Shown: positions 50,801-60,700 of the stretch, piece after piece
Layout: every line of letters starts with the position of its first letter
Numbering within the stretch: the stretch's first letter is position 1
From: Vanilla planifolia
Lineage: Eukaryota > Streptophyta > Magnoliopsida > Asparagales > Orchidaceae
Direction of reading: 5' to 3'
DNA length: 64,000 bases
Assembly (NCBI GenBank): GCA_023846275.1
Contig: CM043870.1
Coordinates: 7,191,527-7,255,526, forward strand
The notes under the pieces: model-generated
Told to the model about the DNA's origin: nothing
What the model saw: the letters and a program-made list of their open reading frames with translations, nothing else
Databases searched by the model: none
Made by a program: the position numbers and the translations under genes

Positions 50801-52995
50801 TAGAGTTAGCCTTACAAGCATAAGATTTTTAAGTTAAATATGGCAGAATATTATGTCCAATTTGAGCCCCAACAGATTATTTTTCAACCTTAAATTAATA
50901 GTATATTGTACATCCCACCTGCAATGCTGCAATCATAGTTTATGCCATTAATTAAAATGCTGCATCCAATCACAACAAGTAATTTCCAATTGACGTTGGT
51001 CAAAACATGCATTTAGCAGCAAGTTGAATGAGGAAAATTAAAAATAGGAAAACAAAAAAATGGAACTGCTTCAAGAGTTCAAATTTTCAAAAACACAGTA
51101 CAATTTCCATCACTTATTTGGATAACTGCAATATGAAACCATAACATTTGTCAAAATCAATTTGATTTTCTGACAGAAATTAGAGGCAAAGAACTGATAA
51201 GATTAACAGAAATAAAGTTGAGACAAAAAAATAACATCACGTGATATTTATAGATTTAGAAACAAAGACTTATGGCCAACTCCTAAGAGTAGTCTTTTGG
51301 AGTGTTAAAGCAAAAGAAAGGGTTTTGTTTCATATGATTGATGTTGCCAAAGGAAGGCACAACAGAGCATGCACATGTAATTTCAATATAAAATTTATGG
51401 ATGTTTTCTTGAGCCAAATGTAAACTACTACATATTAGAGAAGTCCTAAAGCAAAGCTTAAGACGTAAAATATTGACTTCAGAGACTAAAAGATTCCAAC
51501 ATAGAAGATGATGAGTTAAATGTATGCATTGCAAATTTTGTCAAGATAGGAATATTAATCTTTTGATAAGATAACAAGTGAGAAAGCAATTAATAAAAGA
51601 AGTTACTTAGATATCTTAATTCTTTTTTGCATAATTATGAGATTAAAACTCGTTATCCAAGTAACAGTATGCAGGTAGGATTAACAGATTTTGCAGGTGC
51701 ATATAAGCTATTATCAAAACTATTAACGTTCTAATCTATGTTTTATAAAGACCATTAAGGTCAATGGCGTTAAAATATTAGCTTTCAAAGCAAACATCCA
51801 AATAAAATGAATGTTGCTAGAATGAGAATGCTAATGTGAATGAGTGGCAATACAAGAAAACTTGGCTTATTATTAAGTGCATATATGGGGAAGCATGGAG
51901 AAGCCGCCACTGAAAATAAGCTCAAAAAATTTGATTAAGATCATCTGAGCTAGTTATGTACAACTTCAGCGATGCTCCAATAAGGAGAGTTGTTCAGAAT
52001 ATCCCATAAAATGGAAGAGGAAGATCAAAAAACCATAGCATAAGGCTACTAGTAGATGTTGCATGTTCAGGTTAATAGTTGTTTAAAGAAGAGCAAAATG
52101 GGATCAAAAAATTCATTTGACCAACCATTTTATAGCATTAAATGTTCTTATTGTGCTTCATAAAGAAAAAGCATAGAATTAAAGTTTAAGTAAAAAACTA
52201 TATAGAATGATATTGCAACATGGAAGCAAATTGCTCAAATGCAATCTCCAAAATTACCCTTTGTGACATGACGGGTTAAAAGTCGCCGACAATTGCCAGC
52301 ACTTTCAACAGAAGTTGCTTAAGGTCCTAACCACATCAATTCTATGCAGTTATGAAAAGAGGTGGGAGAAGCATTGGGGGGAGGGGGCACTAAGTCCATG
52401 AGTGTACTAAAGAATATTTATGATAATGGCTCAATTTTATGCAGCATGTGCATGGAAGTTGAACTAAATAATTCATTTGCATACATAAGAAGCCTTTAAG
52501 AAATGCAAAAGTGAAAACACATACATAATGCAACATGATGTAAAAGAGTGCTTCTCACCTCATTTGCATCTTTGCAAACCAAATTCTCACTTTTCATAGG
52601 CCACTTTACTCTCCAGCACCTATTTCATTTGAAACATTGGCAATTATAATCAATTTCCTTTGAAGAAACAAATAAAGATTATCATGGAAAATATGTCCAA
52701 GGATTAGCTGACTAGGAGATGGAAAATTTAAAAGATCAGTGATGTGGGTGAAAACTGAAAACCTTTCTTTACCAAGGCGTCGTGCTAGTTCTTCAGCTAA
52801 TGCTTGCCCAGGGCTATCTGCATCTGTTGCTAGTATTATGCGGGGTGCCTGGGATATTAATTTGTAAATGATTTTAGTTATAAGAAATACAAAATGTAAG
52901 TTCTAAACATTACTTAATGTGAATCACTTCTAGAAAGAAATGACTACCTTATTCAGATAATCCTTGCATGTCCATAAATATTGAAAACTCTTGTC
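19401..52995 (-). CDS. TWINKLE: TWINKLE-type organellar DNA primase-helicase, 3' half (12 exons)
   Basis: Homologue of the phage T7 gp4-like primase-helicase that unwinds and primes DNA in plant plastids and mitochondria. Twelve minus-strand exons join in frame (1116 nt; 371 residues plus TGA). In order they show the end of the primase TOPRIM domain (ILATDADSPGQALAEELARRLG), a CWRVKWP linker, then the hexameric DnaB-like helicase: GVSTGW.ALDDLYN; Walker A GVPNSGKS; CSMENK; LVIDPYNELDHQR (Walker B region); HVWFVAHPRQ; DISGSAHFINKCDNGI; and RKVRNKV near the C-terminus. All motifs expected for an active helicase are intact and every junction is GT-AG. The transit peptide, zinc finger and primase N-terminal half are not in the window, so at least one intron exceeds 11 kb upstream. 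Introns of 5.2, 5.6, 8.1 and 12.5 kb carry transposon fossils. The gene converges with beta-tubulin. It is probably functional; the 5' end is unseen. Confidence 0.95.
19702..19769 (-). CDS. TWINKLE: TWINKLE penultimate exon
   Basis: 68 bp encoding VYVRKVRNKVIGRIGDAHLI then YD and two bases of Arg. RKVRNK is the conserved basic motif near the C-terminus. Confidence 0.96.
20266..20684 (+). mobile_element. 5'-truncated LINE, RNase H end plus poly(A), with target-site duplication
   Basis: The insert runs from inside the ORF2 RNase H domain (the frame at 20263-20601: EIQTDLMMALQVV, HIHRDGNTPADWVARAACL) through a stop to a 3' UTR and A tail (20667-20682). It is flanked by agagtcatg at 20257-20265 and 20685-20693, with further imperfect A/G-rich similarity outside. 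The uninterrupted frame and the tail make it the youngest transposon in the window. It lies antisense to TWINKLE in an intron. Confidence 0.9.
20740..21550. repeat. Dispersed repeat with two diverged tandem units
   Basis: A unit beginning near 20765 (atgttaagatattgt..ttgagttgtctcatcc) and a second near 21197 (atgttaaggtattat..aggttgctatatcc) share the same order of blocks: ttttatc-ttctcaaa, aaaatcat..atctcat, ggataattta, ttagaag. The period is about 430 bp. A related copy is at 53.9-54.7 kb. No coding potential; the family is unidentified. Confidence 0.7.
22950..26640 (+). mobile_element. Decayed Ty1/Copia retrotransposon
   Basis: Domains in Copia order on the plus strand: GAG-pre-integrase and integrase start (CDICELTKNKC, then IPIDLIHSDI and SSIDDCNK; 23100-23310); integrase end (LLTTHALLYQRNVPKQNY, TNRLPNLMLNFTNP; about 23500-23650); end of reverse transcriptase (LGNPKYFIGIKFA at about 26106, LYQRLIGW, DIAYAVNHKSI at about 26343); and RNase H (VSWRSKKHKM at about 26567). 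The integrase-to-RT gap (about 23.7-26.0 kb) lacks the RT core and seems to hold foreign AT-rich DNA. Stops and frameshifts are many. LTRs were not identified. It lies antisense inside a TWINKLE intron. Confidence 0.75.
26783..26816. repeat. (AT)17 microsatellite
   Basis: Perfect AT dinucleotide run of 34 bp, just downstream of the Copia RNase H remnant. Confidence 0.95.
27872..28006 (-). CDS. TWINKLE: TWINKLE exon, motif H4
   Basis: 135 bp encoding LQNWGGNAPNLYDISGSAHF and INKCDNGIIIHRNRDKSEGP plus VDGVQ. DISGSAHF..KCDN matches the DNA-contacting H4 region. Phase 0 at both ends. Confidence 0.97.
28077..28173 (-). CDS. TWINKLE: TWINKLE exon, helicase motif H3
   Basis: 97 bp encoding TETEYVSQMLTKIKRFAQHH then SCHVWFVAHPRQ. 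The VWFVAHP block corresponds to helicase motif H3. Ends in phase 0 at CAG|GTATAT. Confidence 0.97.
28389..28520 (-). CDS. TWINKLE: TWINKLE exon, Walker B region
   Basis: 132 bp encoding CDDDALPSIEWVLTLAKAAV and LRYGVRGLVIDPYNELDHQR plus PLH. LVIDPYNEL holds the Walker B acidic residue. The Gln codon is split ca|g. Confidence 0.97.
28617..28700 (-). CDS. TWINKLE: TWINKLE exon, YGESVERM
   Basis: 84 bp encoding YGESVERMSPKELEEGKKWL then NDTFHLI, with an Arg codon split at each end. It lies between a 12.5-kb and a 96-bp intron. Confidence 0.96.
29450..31400 (-). mobile_element. Decayed LINE (minus strand), RT remnants
   Basis: On the minus strand CKIFAMILVDQ (about 30970-30925) matches the YKI..KILA.RLK block of plant L1-type reverse transcriptases. 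Further downstream, VSPKHLWGLGFAKCSQN (about 29870-29815) matches the GGLG.......N block after the RT domain. Many stops and frameshifts break the frame. It is inside a TWINKLE intron, in the same orientation as the gene. Ends are not defined. Confidence 0.55.
30194..30572. repeat. Tandem duplication, about 197 bp
   Basis: Copy 1 begins near 30194 (tctatcttgaaa) and copy 2 near 30391 (cctatcttgaaaag). Both carry ttagccatagcaaa, aaggattaga and gaaatgcataaact in order, with substitutions and small indels. The duplication is old and lies inside the LINE remnant. Confidence 0.85.
31150..32430 (-). repeat. Two related repeat copies
   Basis: About 31220-31440 and about 31985-32250 share diverged blocks in the same order (aagatgaggtccatttacaag versus aagatgaattccattcacaag; tttgattcatggaaa versus tttgatgcatggaaa). 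They are probably two fragments of the same LINE family as the element next to them. Confidence 0.55.
37818..38165 (+). pseudogene. Open frame next to plastid tRNA fossil, probably same plastid insert
   Basis: A 115-codon frame (NPEFYLLIIP, FFLLMNRSLI, REYSQEQIQ) ends ten bases before the trnR-ACG pseudogene in the same orientation. Its hydrophobic, Ile/Leu/Arg-rich composition suits plastid DNA, and it is the longest clean frame in this intron. I could not place it in a known plastid gene. Its inclusion in the plastid insert is inference from adjacency. Confidence 0.35.
38176..38249 (+). pseudogene. trnR-ACG: Plastid trnR-ACG pseudogene (nuclear plastid DNA)
   Basis: The 74-nt segment aligns without gaps to the chloroplast tRNA-Arg(ACG) gene as I remember it, including gctacgaacc around the ACG anticodon, gaatccct and tcgccca. 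About ten substitutions are present. Several are the C-to-T or G-to-A changes expected from decay of methylated CpG after transfer to the nucleus, including the T-loop TTCG becoming TTTG. The following bases (gcccacaactggccaaaag) also look plastid-derived. It is not expected to be functional. Confidence 0.75.
38318..38363. repeat. Perfect 46-bp AT palindrome
   Basis: aaataaataaatt at the left end mirrors aatttatttattt at the right end, with a (TA)n centre between 38340 and 38341; 23 consecutive bases pair. It starts about 70 bp after the plastid tRNA fossil. Such tracts can extrude cruciforms and are breakage-prone. Confidence 0.95.
40700..41000 (-). mobile_element. Possible hAT transposase fragment
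   Basis: In the minus-strand translation, with frameshifts and stops, VDNGSNVMTMGRKRVEF is followed by ICHAP, a stop, and MHLILE. This resembles the VTDN.SN....K.L.......CAAHCIDLMLE block of plant hAT transposases. The Cys/His residues are only partly kept. It is decayed and short, and the call is tentative. Confidence 0.35.
41248..41309 (-). CDS. TWINKLE: TWINKLE exon, VQEHARKLLEKH
   Basis: 62 bp encoding VQEHARKLLEKHIKKPFFNI plus two bases of Arg. The upstream intron is 91 bp; the downstream intron is 12.5 kb. Confidence 0.96.
41401..41532 (-). CDS. TWINKLE: TWINKLE exon, Walker A
   Basis: 132 bp encoding IVPGELTVISGVPNSGKSEW, then IDALMCNINENYGWTFVLCS and MENK. GVPNSGKS is the Walker A (P-loop). 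Phase 0 at both ends. Confidence 0.97.
41533..47132 (-). other. TWINKLE intron, 5.6 kb
   Basis: AT-rich intron. On the minus strand an LTR-like start (TGTAATATCC) lies at 45399, with degenerate repeats below it at 44.6-45.2 kb. Short AT runs occur at about 44098-44114 and 45949-45966. No pol domain was recognised. Confidence 0.5.
44640..45130. repeat. Degenerate repeats around a TACTTATACGAT-like motif
   Basis: Variants of (t)acttatacgat recur irregularly: cacttatacggt (about 44806), accaatacgatcc (about 44837), ttgtacgatc (about 44967), acttatatgatt (about 45078) and acttatacgatt (about 45102). The spacing is not regular. They lie just inside the LTR-like end at 45399 and may be LTR-internal repeats. 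Confidence 0.45.
47133..47312 (-). CDS. TWINKLE: TWINKLE exon, start of helicase domain
   Basis: 180 bp encoding VLTILGKDALKQVIETAELF to GVSTGWRALDDLYN, phase 0 at both ends, donor AAT|GTAAGC. The GVSTGW..LD block opens the DnaB-like ATPase core. Confidence 0.96.
48061..48110. repeat. Perfect direct duplication, 25-bp period x 2
   Basis: actgaattcataacgtct followed by an A tract occurs at 48061 and again at 48086. It looks like a recent replication-slippage or double-strand-break-repair duplication. Confidence 0.95.
50438..50671 (-). other. Coding-looking open frame inside TWINKLE intron
   Basis: 77 residues, with KLDIEKLQSILEECLESRRT and LMEAEFVKMTSHQFYG. The composition is far more protein-like (amphipathic, Glu/Leu-rich) than neighbouring frames. 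I recognise no family. It could be a captured gene fragment, an unrecognised transposon ORF, or chance. Confidence 0.2.
52559..52619 (-). CDS. TWINKLE: TWINKLE exon, CWRVKWP linker
   Basis: 61 bp encoding CWRVKWPMKSENLVCKDANE, then donor GAG|GTGAGA. The upstream intron is 143 bp and the downstream one 5246 bp. Confidence 0.95.
52763..52848 (-). CDS. TWINKLE: TWINKLE exon, TOPRIM Asp motif
   Basis: 86 bp encoding APRIILATDADSPGQALAEE then LARRLGKE. The D-A-D triplet is the metal-binding TOPRIM motif (many homologues have DGD). The Arg codon is split ag|g to the next exon. The upstream intron is 99 bp. Confidence 0.95.
52948..52995 (-). CDS. TWINKLE: TWINKLE exon (most 5' seen)
   Basis: 48 bp, phase 0 to phase 0, encoding DKSFQYLWTCKDYLNK in the TOPRIM region, with donor AAG|GTAGTC. 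The acceptor choice (gctag|gac) is the least certain of the set, but it aligns with the D-T-K-Y-Q-Y-L-W-type block of the family. Confidence 0.85.
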
Positions 52996-52999
52996 CTAG

Positions 53000-53630
53000 C
53001 CTTACAAAGAACACCTAAGCAAAGTTAGAATATAAATCTTCAATCCAAGATGCAAAAACATACAATTTAGCATGATGCAAATTGTGGGGTTTACCATAAT
53101 AAGAAAAAGCATCCCCAACTTTCATTAGAGTAGTTGAAACAAAACCTACTAAATTGCTTAGAGATCAAGATATAGTTCAAATCACTTATCCAAAAAATTG
53201 GGCAAATTTCACTGGTAGACAAACTTCAATCGAAAAGAAAGAATATGAGAATAATATTACCACAAATTTTTAAAAAATGAAATTAATTGTTGCATTATAC
53301 ATATGTAAAAGTTTGTAGAAAAGTTAATTTTCACCATATTGCATTCGTTGTGCAGCTTTACTGTCTATAACTACTTTTTGCCAAGAATAAAATTAGGTGT
53401 ATCTACATTGAAGTTGAATATGCTTAAAGAATATTATAGAACTAGAAATGCTTTCTTTATTTCCATTTTACATATATTAATCATCTTCTTTAATTACAAT
53501 ATGATAAGATAAGCATATAAAGTCAATTCAAAATAACCTAATCAAAATGAACTCAACAATTGTCCTTACAAAAGACAATAGAATAGCCACCACCTATGAG
53601 ATTGTGAACTAAGAAAGATAGGCTTCAAAG
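53000..53630. other. Upstream TWINKLE intron, first part
   Basis: AT-rich, with no exon or transposon domain. The exon that should carry the primase VEGE.DK..MEEAG block was looked for on the minus strand and not found here or anywhere up to base 64000. Confidence 0.5.
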
Positions 53631-53889
53631 CATTTCACTCCATTAGGGTTTTGGAAACTTCCAAAACTACTTCATGAGATCGTGGTGGCCAACTTGCTCT
53701 CCTCTTTGTGCAATCCACCAATGAGTTGGACCCCCTCCTATCAGATAACGCCTCATCGATGTCTGTGTTGCCCACTCCCTTGCTCAATGTGATGAAATAA
53801 GAGGGCCCTAATGGCTGCCTAAGAGCTACGAGTGATATCCTAGTCTCACTATGTAACAGTATTGTCCCCTTGAGTTGCACCATCCAGAC

Positions 53890-54720
53890 CTAAGTTTTAC
53901 TCTCAAAAGATACTTCAATATTTTAAGATAATAATATCTCATATAAGCACAAAAATCATTCTATCAATAACTAACATAAGATAATTTGTCCCTTTATCTC
54001 TCTATTTAGAAGTATGCCAATAACTACTTGTCCAGTGATTTCTCTTTCAAGACATCACCCAATATTCACTTCTTGCCTCTTCAATCTTACATGTCACAAG
54101 CTCATCGACTTCATATTAATGCGTCCCCAAATCACACTAAGTTAGTAAAGAGTCAACTCTGATACCAAATGTGATATTTCAATTTGATTATGTCAAGATA
54201 AAATCCTCTTGGATCATTCTATCCCAATCTAAGTAGGTTTTACCCTTCTCAAAAGAACCTTTGATATTTTAAAATCATGACATTCCATATAAATATCAAA
54301 AGTACTACCTCAATGATCAATATGAGACAATTCATTTCTGTACCCATCCACTTAAAAACCTACCACAAGTCGATACTTATCCAATGATTCCTCTCTCAAG
54401 ATATCACCCGATGTTTACTCCCCACCCTCTTTGATCCTAGGTATCACAAACCTATCAACTTTTACTTGGGTCTAGAAACCTACTAAAAGTTACTCCTTGT
54501 TCAGTGATTCCTCTCTCAGGACCTCACCTAACGTTCACTCGACTTCTTCAATCTCGGATGTCACAAGCCCATCAACTTCTCTTGGTTCGTTCTTGAACTA
54601 TATTAAACTAGTAGAAGATCAACTCTAATACCAAATATGACATCTTCATCTCACTATGTTGAGATATTATCCACCTTGGGTCAAGATAAGACAACCTAAT
54701 AAAACAATACCTCAACATAG
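53890..54720. repeat. Second copy of the dispersed repeat
   Basis: Repeated blocks (tatgtcaagataaaatcc..tggatcattctatccc, ttttacccttctcaaaa, tttaaaatcatgacattcc, gacaattcatttct, gattcctctctcaagatatcaccc) match the order seen at 20.75-21.5 kb. At least two and a half units are present. It lies directly before the LINE, so it may mark its flank. Confidence 0.65.
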
Positions 54721-57700
54721 TGAAACCAAGATATCACACAATGATTATTATGTCAAGAGATAGTGTGGTTAGTAGAGCAATGCATAAAACTCTGAAGAAT
54801 AAGAGGTTAAGAAAGGCAAAGGTTTCCATTCAAGGGTTTGAGACCACTGAGACTAAGGTGGTGATTTCTATTGATGTCATGCAACTACCTCTTAGCCCTA
54901 TTTCTCCTTTTACATTGTTTATTCATGCTTTATCAATGTTCCCTATTGTGCTTGCAGATTTGGAAAATAGTTTGGAAGCATCACTCATGAAGGCCTCTCT
55001 AACAATGTATTTAGATGGGTGGTGTAATCTTATGATGCCTTTAGTATGTAATAACTAAAGGATGTTTGGTGTAAATGATGGGATCTTCAAGGGTTGTGAT
55101 ATATCCATGTCTAATGATGGAGCTTTAAAGGGCAGGGAGATTGCTTTCACACAAGATAGGTTGGCCTTGGTGGTGTGGCTGATTTTATACAACGACTTCA
55201 CAGAGGAGTAAGCTCAAGAGCAACAACTCTTCTTCTAGGGATGTGGCAGCTCATATAAGTGTTCGAGGTAATCAAAGGTTGATAGAGGGGATTGTAACTG
55301 GGGACCTTGCTGGATCTATGTTTCTACTACTCATTATGTCTCATTGAGACCTCTTGCTAGCATTGGATCTCCCTATGTTGTGTGCAACTGATTGGGCTTA
55401 CACTCCTTGATAAGTCATGCATGACCGTTTGGGGTGCAATGTGGTGATACCCTAAGTCAATGCATGGAACCGAGGGTCCTTCGTCTAAGAACTTAGATAT
55501 GTTTCCCTTGCTAATTGGTGTTGCCCTAGTTTGAACTAGGTAGGGCTTTGAGTGAGGGCCCACCTGCCAAAACCACAACCTAGGAAAAAAAAGCCATCGA
55601 TGAAACCATCCCAAAGAAAAGTCGAGTGTTGTGGTGTTAGACGATGTGAATGTGGACTGCATAAAATCTTATTTTGAGAACACTTTGGTAAGATACCATT
55701 TTGGTAAGAAAATCCCCCTACCTTGGCCATCATCTAAATTGAATCGTTGTTGAGAACATATGAGTGGGCTTTGGGTGATGGATTGGGGGCACACTGGCTC
55801 CTCTATTTTGACCACCACGAAGATAAGGATTTTGTGAGGCAAGGAGCCAAGGATGATTGCGAGACAAGTTCTTAAGCTTGACTAATGGATCTCAAACTTC
55901 TATCCTTCTAAAGCCACCTTTATATTGATGCTAATTTGGATTTAGCTCCTTGGCTTTCTGCACTAATCGTGGGGAGACTCAAATTTGCTCCATATTAGAG
56001 CCCATCAAGGTACCCCAATCTCGATGAACATCATCATGATCATGAACCTTGAGTGAGCTCCATTTGCTCACATCTATATTAGACCTTAGTAAACCCTTTT
56101 GCTAGAGTGTGGACTGAGGGCTGAAATAAGAGATTTTTGCAATAAGGGTTTGACAATCATGTGCTTTACATGTGGAATAATGAGACACAATGACTCCAAT
56201 TTCTCCTCTAGGCCCACCCATCATCATGGCACCAACGGGCATGGAGTAATGTTCCTCAGCATGGCCAACCCACTCTCGCAAATGCAGTTATCCACCCAAA
56301 TGGCATAGCCCCTCTTGTCACCATCCTACCTTGTCTTTTGCCCATTGTTTAGTTGTGTTGGCCACCATTCTGTTAGAAATGGAATGCTAAAATGTCCACA
56401 CAAAATGAGAGATGAATTGTAACTTCTTCTAACAAACTACAAGTAGGAGTATAAATTCAAGAAATATCGTTTGGTAAATACTCGTTCTTGAATTTTTCTT
56501 TAGAACTTCTGTTAAATTTTAAAAGCTAATTTTGTAAAAAGTGTAATAAAATAAAGATACCTAGATATTTAGATAGTTAAATCCCAAACATCAGATCTAC
56601 ATCCACTTGGTCACAAAAAAAGAGACTTACAAAAATTATCAAGAAAAACCCTAACACAGACACAAAAAATCCTACAAACACTAAGTAAAAATACTTCACA
56701 ATTCACTGACCCCAAAGTGTCCAAAACAGCATAACACGCCCTCTAAATCCAGCTAAAAGACCAAACAAAAATGATCATAAAAGATTAAGTACAAGAATGC
56801 AATGAGTGTCAACAAAAAAGAACAAAACTTAAGATACAAAATCCTATAACCAATCAAATAATTTAGAAGGAACATTAAATGAATATGAATTTGCTTATGA
56901 AAGATTTTATCACTTAGCTCAATAAATAACCTTGCTTAAAAATTGAGATATGATGAATAAAACCAACTTCCAAATATCAGCCAAGGCCAACCTATCTAAT
57001 GTTTTTTCTTTGAAGTATTTTTAGATCATATCTCTAAACTTTACTTGGTGAATTGTTTGGAGCATGGATCTATAATTTAAAGAGCTCACTAGTAAGCTGT
57101 TTAGAGAGAATGTAAGTGGCATGGACATGAATTTTGAGCAAACTTGGTAAAACAATTGGAACAACGTAATAGTCAACTTAGTGTATTTTATGGAGTTTTA
57201 GTTTGTAAACCTATGACACTAATTATAACACACTACAAACCAATAAGTTGAGATCATGAGTGTGCGGAATTCATATTAAAATTTTTCTAAGAAATTTTCA
57301 CATAGCAAAATTTTTCTTATACATAAATCTTATTTTCATATATATTTCATTAATCTATATGTAGGACTTGCTTTTGAAATTAAAGAGATTATTGGTTCCA
57401 AATCTTGTTAAATCATTTATATTGCATTCATAAAATGATTTATATTACACTTAGATTGCATTCGAATTCAAGAGGTATTTGTAGATATATTCCTTGAATG
57501 TATTCTTTAAAATCTTTGAAAATGTATTTAAACATATGATACGTGTACCTTTACGTCTAATATGTGAACTTTTATGTCCAATACATAAATCTTCACATAT
57601 GGTGAGTCACACAACTTATTCATGAAAGTTCATGTATAATACATCAGTGAAGTGTTGCCCAAGCTATTTATTCTAGAGGATTGTGTTATGTTTATTGGAC

Positions 57701-60700
57701 ATATGTTATGTTAAGGGGTCAACATATGGTGTCATTTTGAATGCATAATATGACTAACATATGGAAGCTATAACAATTAGTTTTACCAGATTTTAGAATT
57801 TTCTCACAATTGTCAGAAATGTTTTGGTGCCATTGCAAAGGAATCAAATGATTATAAAATCACCTCCAAATATTGAGAAAACAGTAATAAAGTTTTAAAA
57901 ATCATAACTCAAATTGAAATATGATGAATAAAACCAATATTAGCCAAGGCCAACCTATCCTTGGTTGTCCACCAACCTACCCGCAATGGTGTACATGATC
58001 TGCATGAGAGGGACCCTCCTCTTCATCAAGTATAAGAGACAAAAAGTTTCTTTTGTTCATTCCTACAAATGGAACCTCTTTGCTAGCCTTTTTGTGCTCA
58101 TCATCCTTACCATCTTCTTGAATTGCATGGGCACAAAGAAACAATTTTGATACAAAACCTTCATATGACTAGTTATTTTGTTTGTTTCGTTGAAAACTAT
58201 TAATCAAAGAGACACAGACTACTTGGCTGATTGGCAATGAAACTTCTTTATAATTGGATTGTCTTGAGACATCATTGTCTTATGGAACCCCAACCTAGTC
58301 AATATTTGATTAATCCACACAACTAAGAAAGCCCCTTCAATCAAAGTCTCTTATGTCAAGAACCCAGTATGGACCATCTCCATGATCTATGCTGATTGAA
58401 ACTACCACACTCGAATGCACCCTCTGAAAGTTGTTGAATAGTATTCTCAATGGTGCCACCTCGACTACTGTTGAGGCAACTTTAATTACATACTCTCCCA
58501 AAATGAGCATTAAGGTAAGGAGTCTTTTTTTTTTTGAAACTCCTACACAAGGATTCAATGATTTCCTCTCTAACATAGACTTGCATGACCTCCTCTTTGA
58601 GTTGCAGTACACCTGGTGCAACAATAAGTGTTGAGCCAAATTGTGACTATGGCTTGATCGTGTGTTTGTAAATTCTGAGACCTTTATGTTATGCCTAGCT
58701 CAAAAGTCACTTATCTCTCAAGTATCAATTCTGATCATTGACTACTCTTGCAACTTAATGGCCTAGGACCCTAAAGCCTCTTGACAAACCCCACTTTGAG
58801 TACGTGTGGCTTTCATACACTGAAGCTTAAGAAGTGATCTACAAATCATGGGCTAAGCTAGTTAAAGGTTGTCATGCAATCTAGCTTAATCATAAGTTCA
58901 TTGGGGACCTCAAAGTCTTATAGAACTAGAGTAAGTTTAGCATTGGAGACTTGATAGGTATCTATAGTCATCTTGAACAACAAATGTCTAACCTTCAACT
59001 TAAGAAAGTTTCGAGCACCATCTTTACCAACAAGGATCATTGCTCTCCTGTGATAACAATGACCAATTGTAATTCTTATCTTGCCTAACTCCAAACTTTT
59101 TTTTTTTTTTTTTTTTTTTATTATTCAAAAGGAGCATAAGCCTTACAAAAAAAGTCAAACAAATGATCCTCAAGGAGGATCAAACATTAAATCTGACAGC
59201 AGAAGTTTGAGGAGGGGCTTGGGGAGGAGCACCCCCCACCCCCATGCAAAATCAGAGCAACAGGCAGCGCACACAAACCGAGTCAGCTGGTGCATTCCCC
59301 TCTCTGTAAATGTGCGATACTCTGAGCGCTTCCAAGCACCACGCGCGCTTAATAGCCTCAACAAAAGAACCCTCCACGGGCAGGTGCATTTGCCTCCAAA
59401 CTTGGAGGTAACATGTCGAAGTTCATCAGATTAAATTGGTACAATTTTGTATTTTTTCAAAGGGTTGCCACCTGTAAGAATCGTGTGAACTATATCTCTA
59501 TCCTACATGACTCAACTAGTACAACCATCTTAGAGCCCTGTGCCATTTAAGCTAACCATAGTGAAATTTTTTCAAGAGAATTAAGAGCAACCCCCTACCT
59601 TTGGACATCCTCATTTCACTTCTCCCTCTACATGCTTAGCTCATGATAGAGCAAGTTGATGCCTTTTGATGCTTGAGTTTTGACATTGAAATCATTCACC
59701 ATGTATGCTCTCCTAGCCAATTGAGCCCCCGAAGTGGATGAAATCATCGCCTTGTTCACTGAAGGGTACTAGGCTGTCATTGAGAGAGACCTCTTCTAGG
59801 TCAAGTGTTGCTCTTTCATGACTAGTGTGATGCCACAATGTTGGAGGAACATTAAGGTGGTCATCATCCCTAAGGTTGTGATGGCTTCTAGAGCTGATTA
59901 ATTTAGCCCCCATTGATTTATGCACTACCACTTACAAGATCATCGAGAAAATCCTTATAAATAGAATGAATTCTCTCATGAATCATCTTGTCACATGTGA
60001 GCAGAGGGAGTTTATCTCGGGAGGGGTATTTTCGAGAATTACATCCTCAAAGTGGATAAAAAGTAGGCTAATGACTATATTAGCTAACCCTTCCTCTTGT
60101 TCATGCCTTGTCACTTAAAGCTTCTAGATAGTTGGTGTGACTAGGCAAGGATGCTCAATAAGCACAATCTCAGGCAAGGATGTCCTCTTTCTTTGTACTT
60201 CTTAATCCTCAGTTCAAAACTTCTTTCTTATCCACCAGTCAAGTACTGTTGGGGTGATCAGGGGAATTAGGATTGCCCTTAATGGATGCCCAGCACTCAC
60301 CTCATATATGCCAATAACATTATTGTCTTTGAGCCTGCTATAGTTACCAATGCCGAGCTAACTTGTGTGCTTGACATTTACTATAGAATGTTTAGCAAAT
60401 GTGTTAACACTACTCAATCTAACATTTTTTTAGTAAATGCTTAAACCCCTTGCAAAAATTTCTTATTACTAGTATGTTCAAGGTAAGTATAAGCAAATAA
60501 GTAAATATTTGGGCATCCCCTTAGATTCTTTGGGATAGAATTTTGGACTTGGATGCTACCCCTCGTTGTCAAAATCATTCTTATCAACAATGCCTAAGCA
60601 TCACTGTCTATATACTCTATCTCACTCACTTACCCCCATGGTCATTAACATCATTGAGAAACTCATGTGTGGGTCCACGTGGAGCATCATCCATAATTGA

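Larger units (their letters stand above)
47313..52558 (-). other. TWINKLE intron, 5.2 kb
   Basis: A long intron with no recognised transposon domain. It contains a perfect 25-bp-period direct duplication at 48061-48110 and a protein-like open frame at 50438-50671. Otherwise it is AT-rich and unresolved. Confidence 0.6.

Noticed and set aside
53635-53883. Minus-strand 82-codon frame as an upstream TWINKLE exon
   Set aside because: The peptide has no TOPRIM or primase motif and no consistent splice sites.
59097-59119. T tract as a transcription terminator
   Set aside because: It is the A tail of a reversed LINE, shown by the adjoining LINE 3' sequence and target-site duplication.
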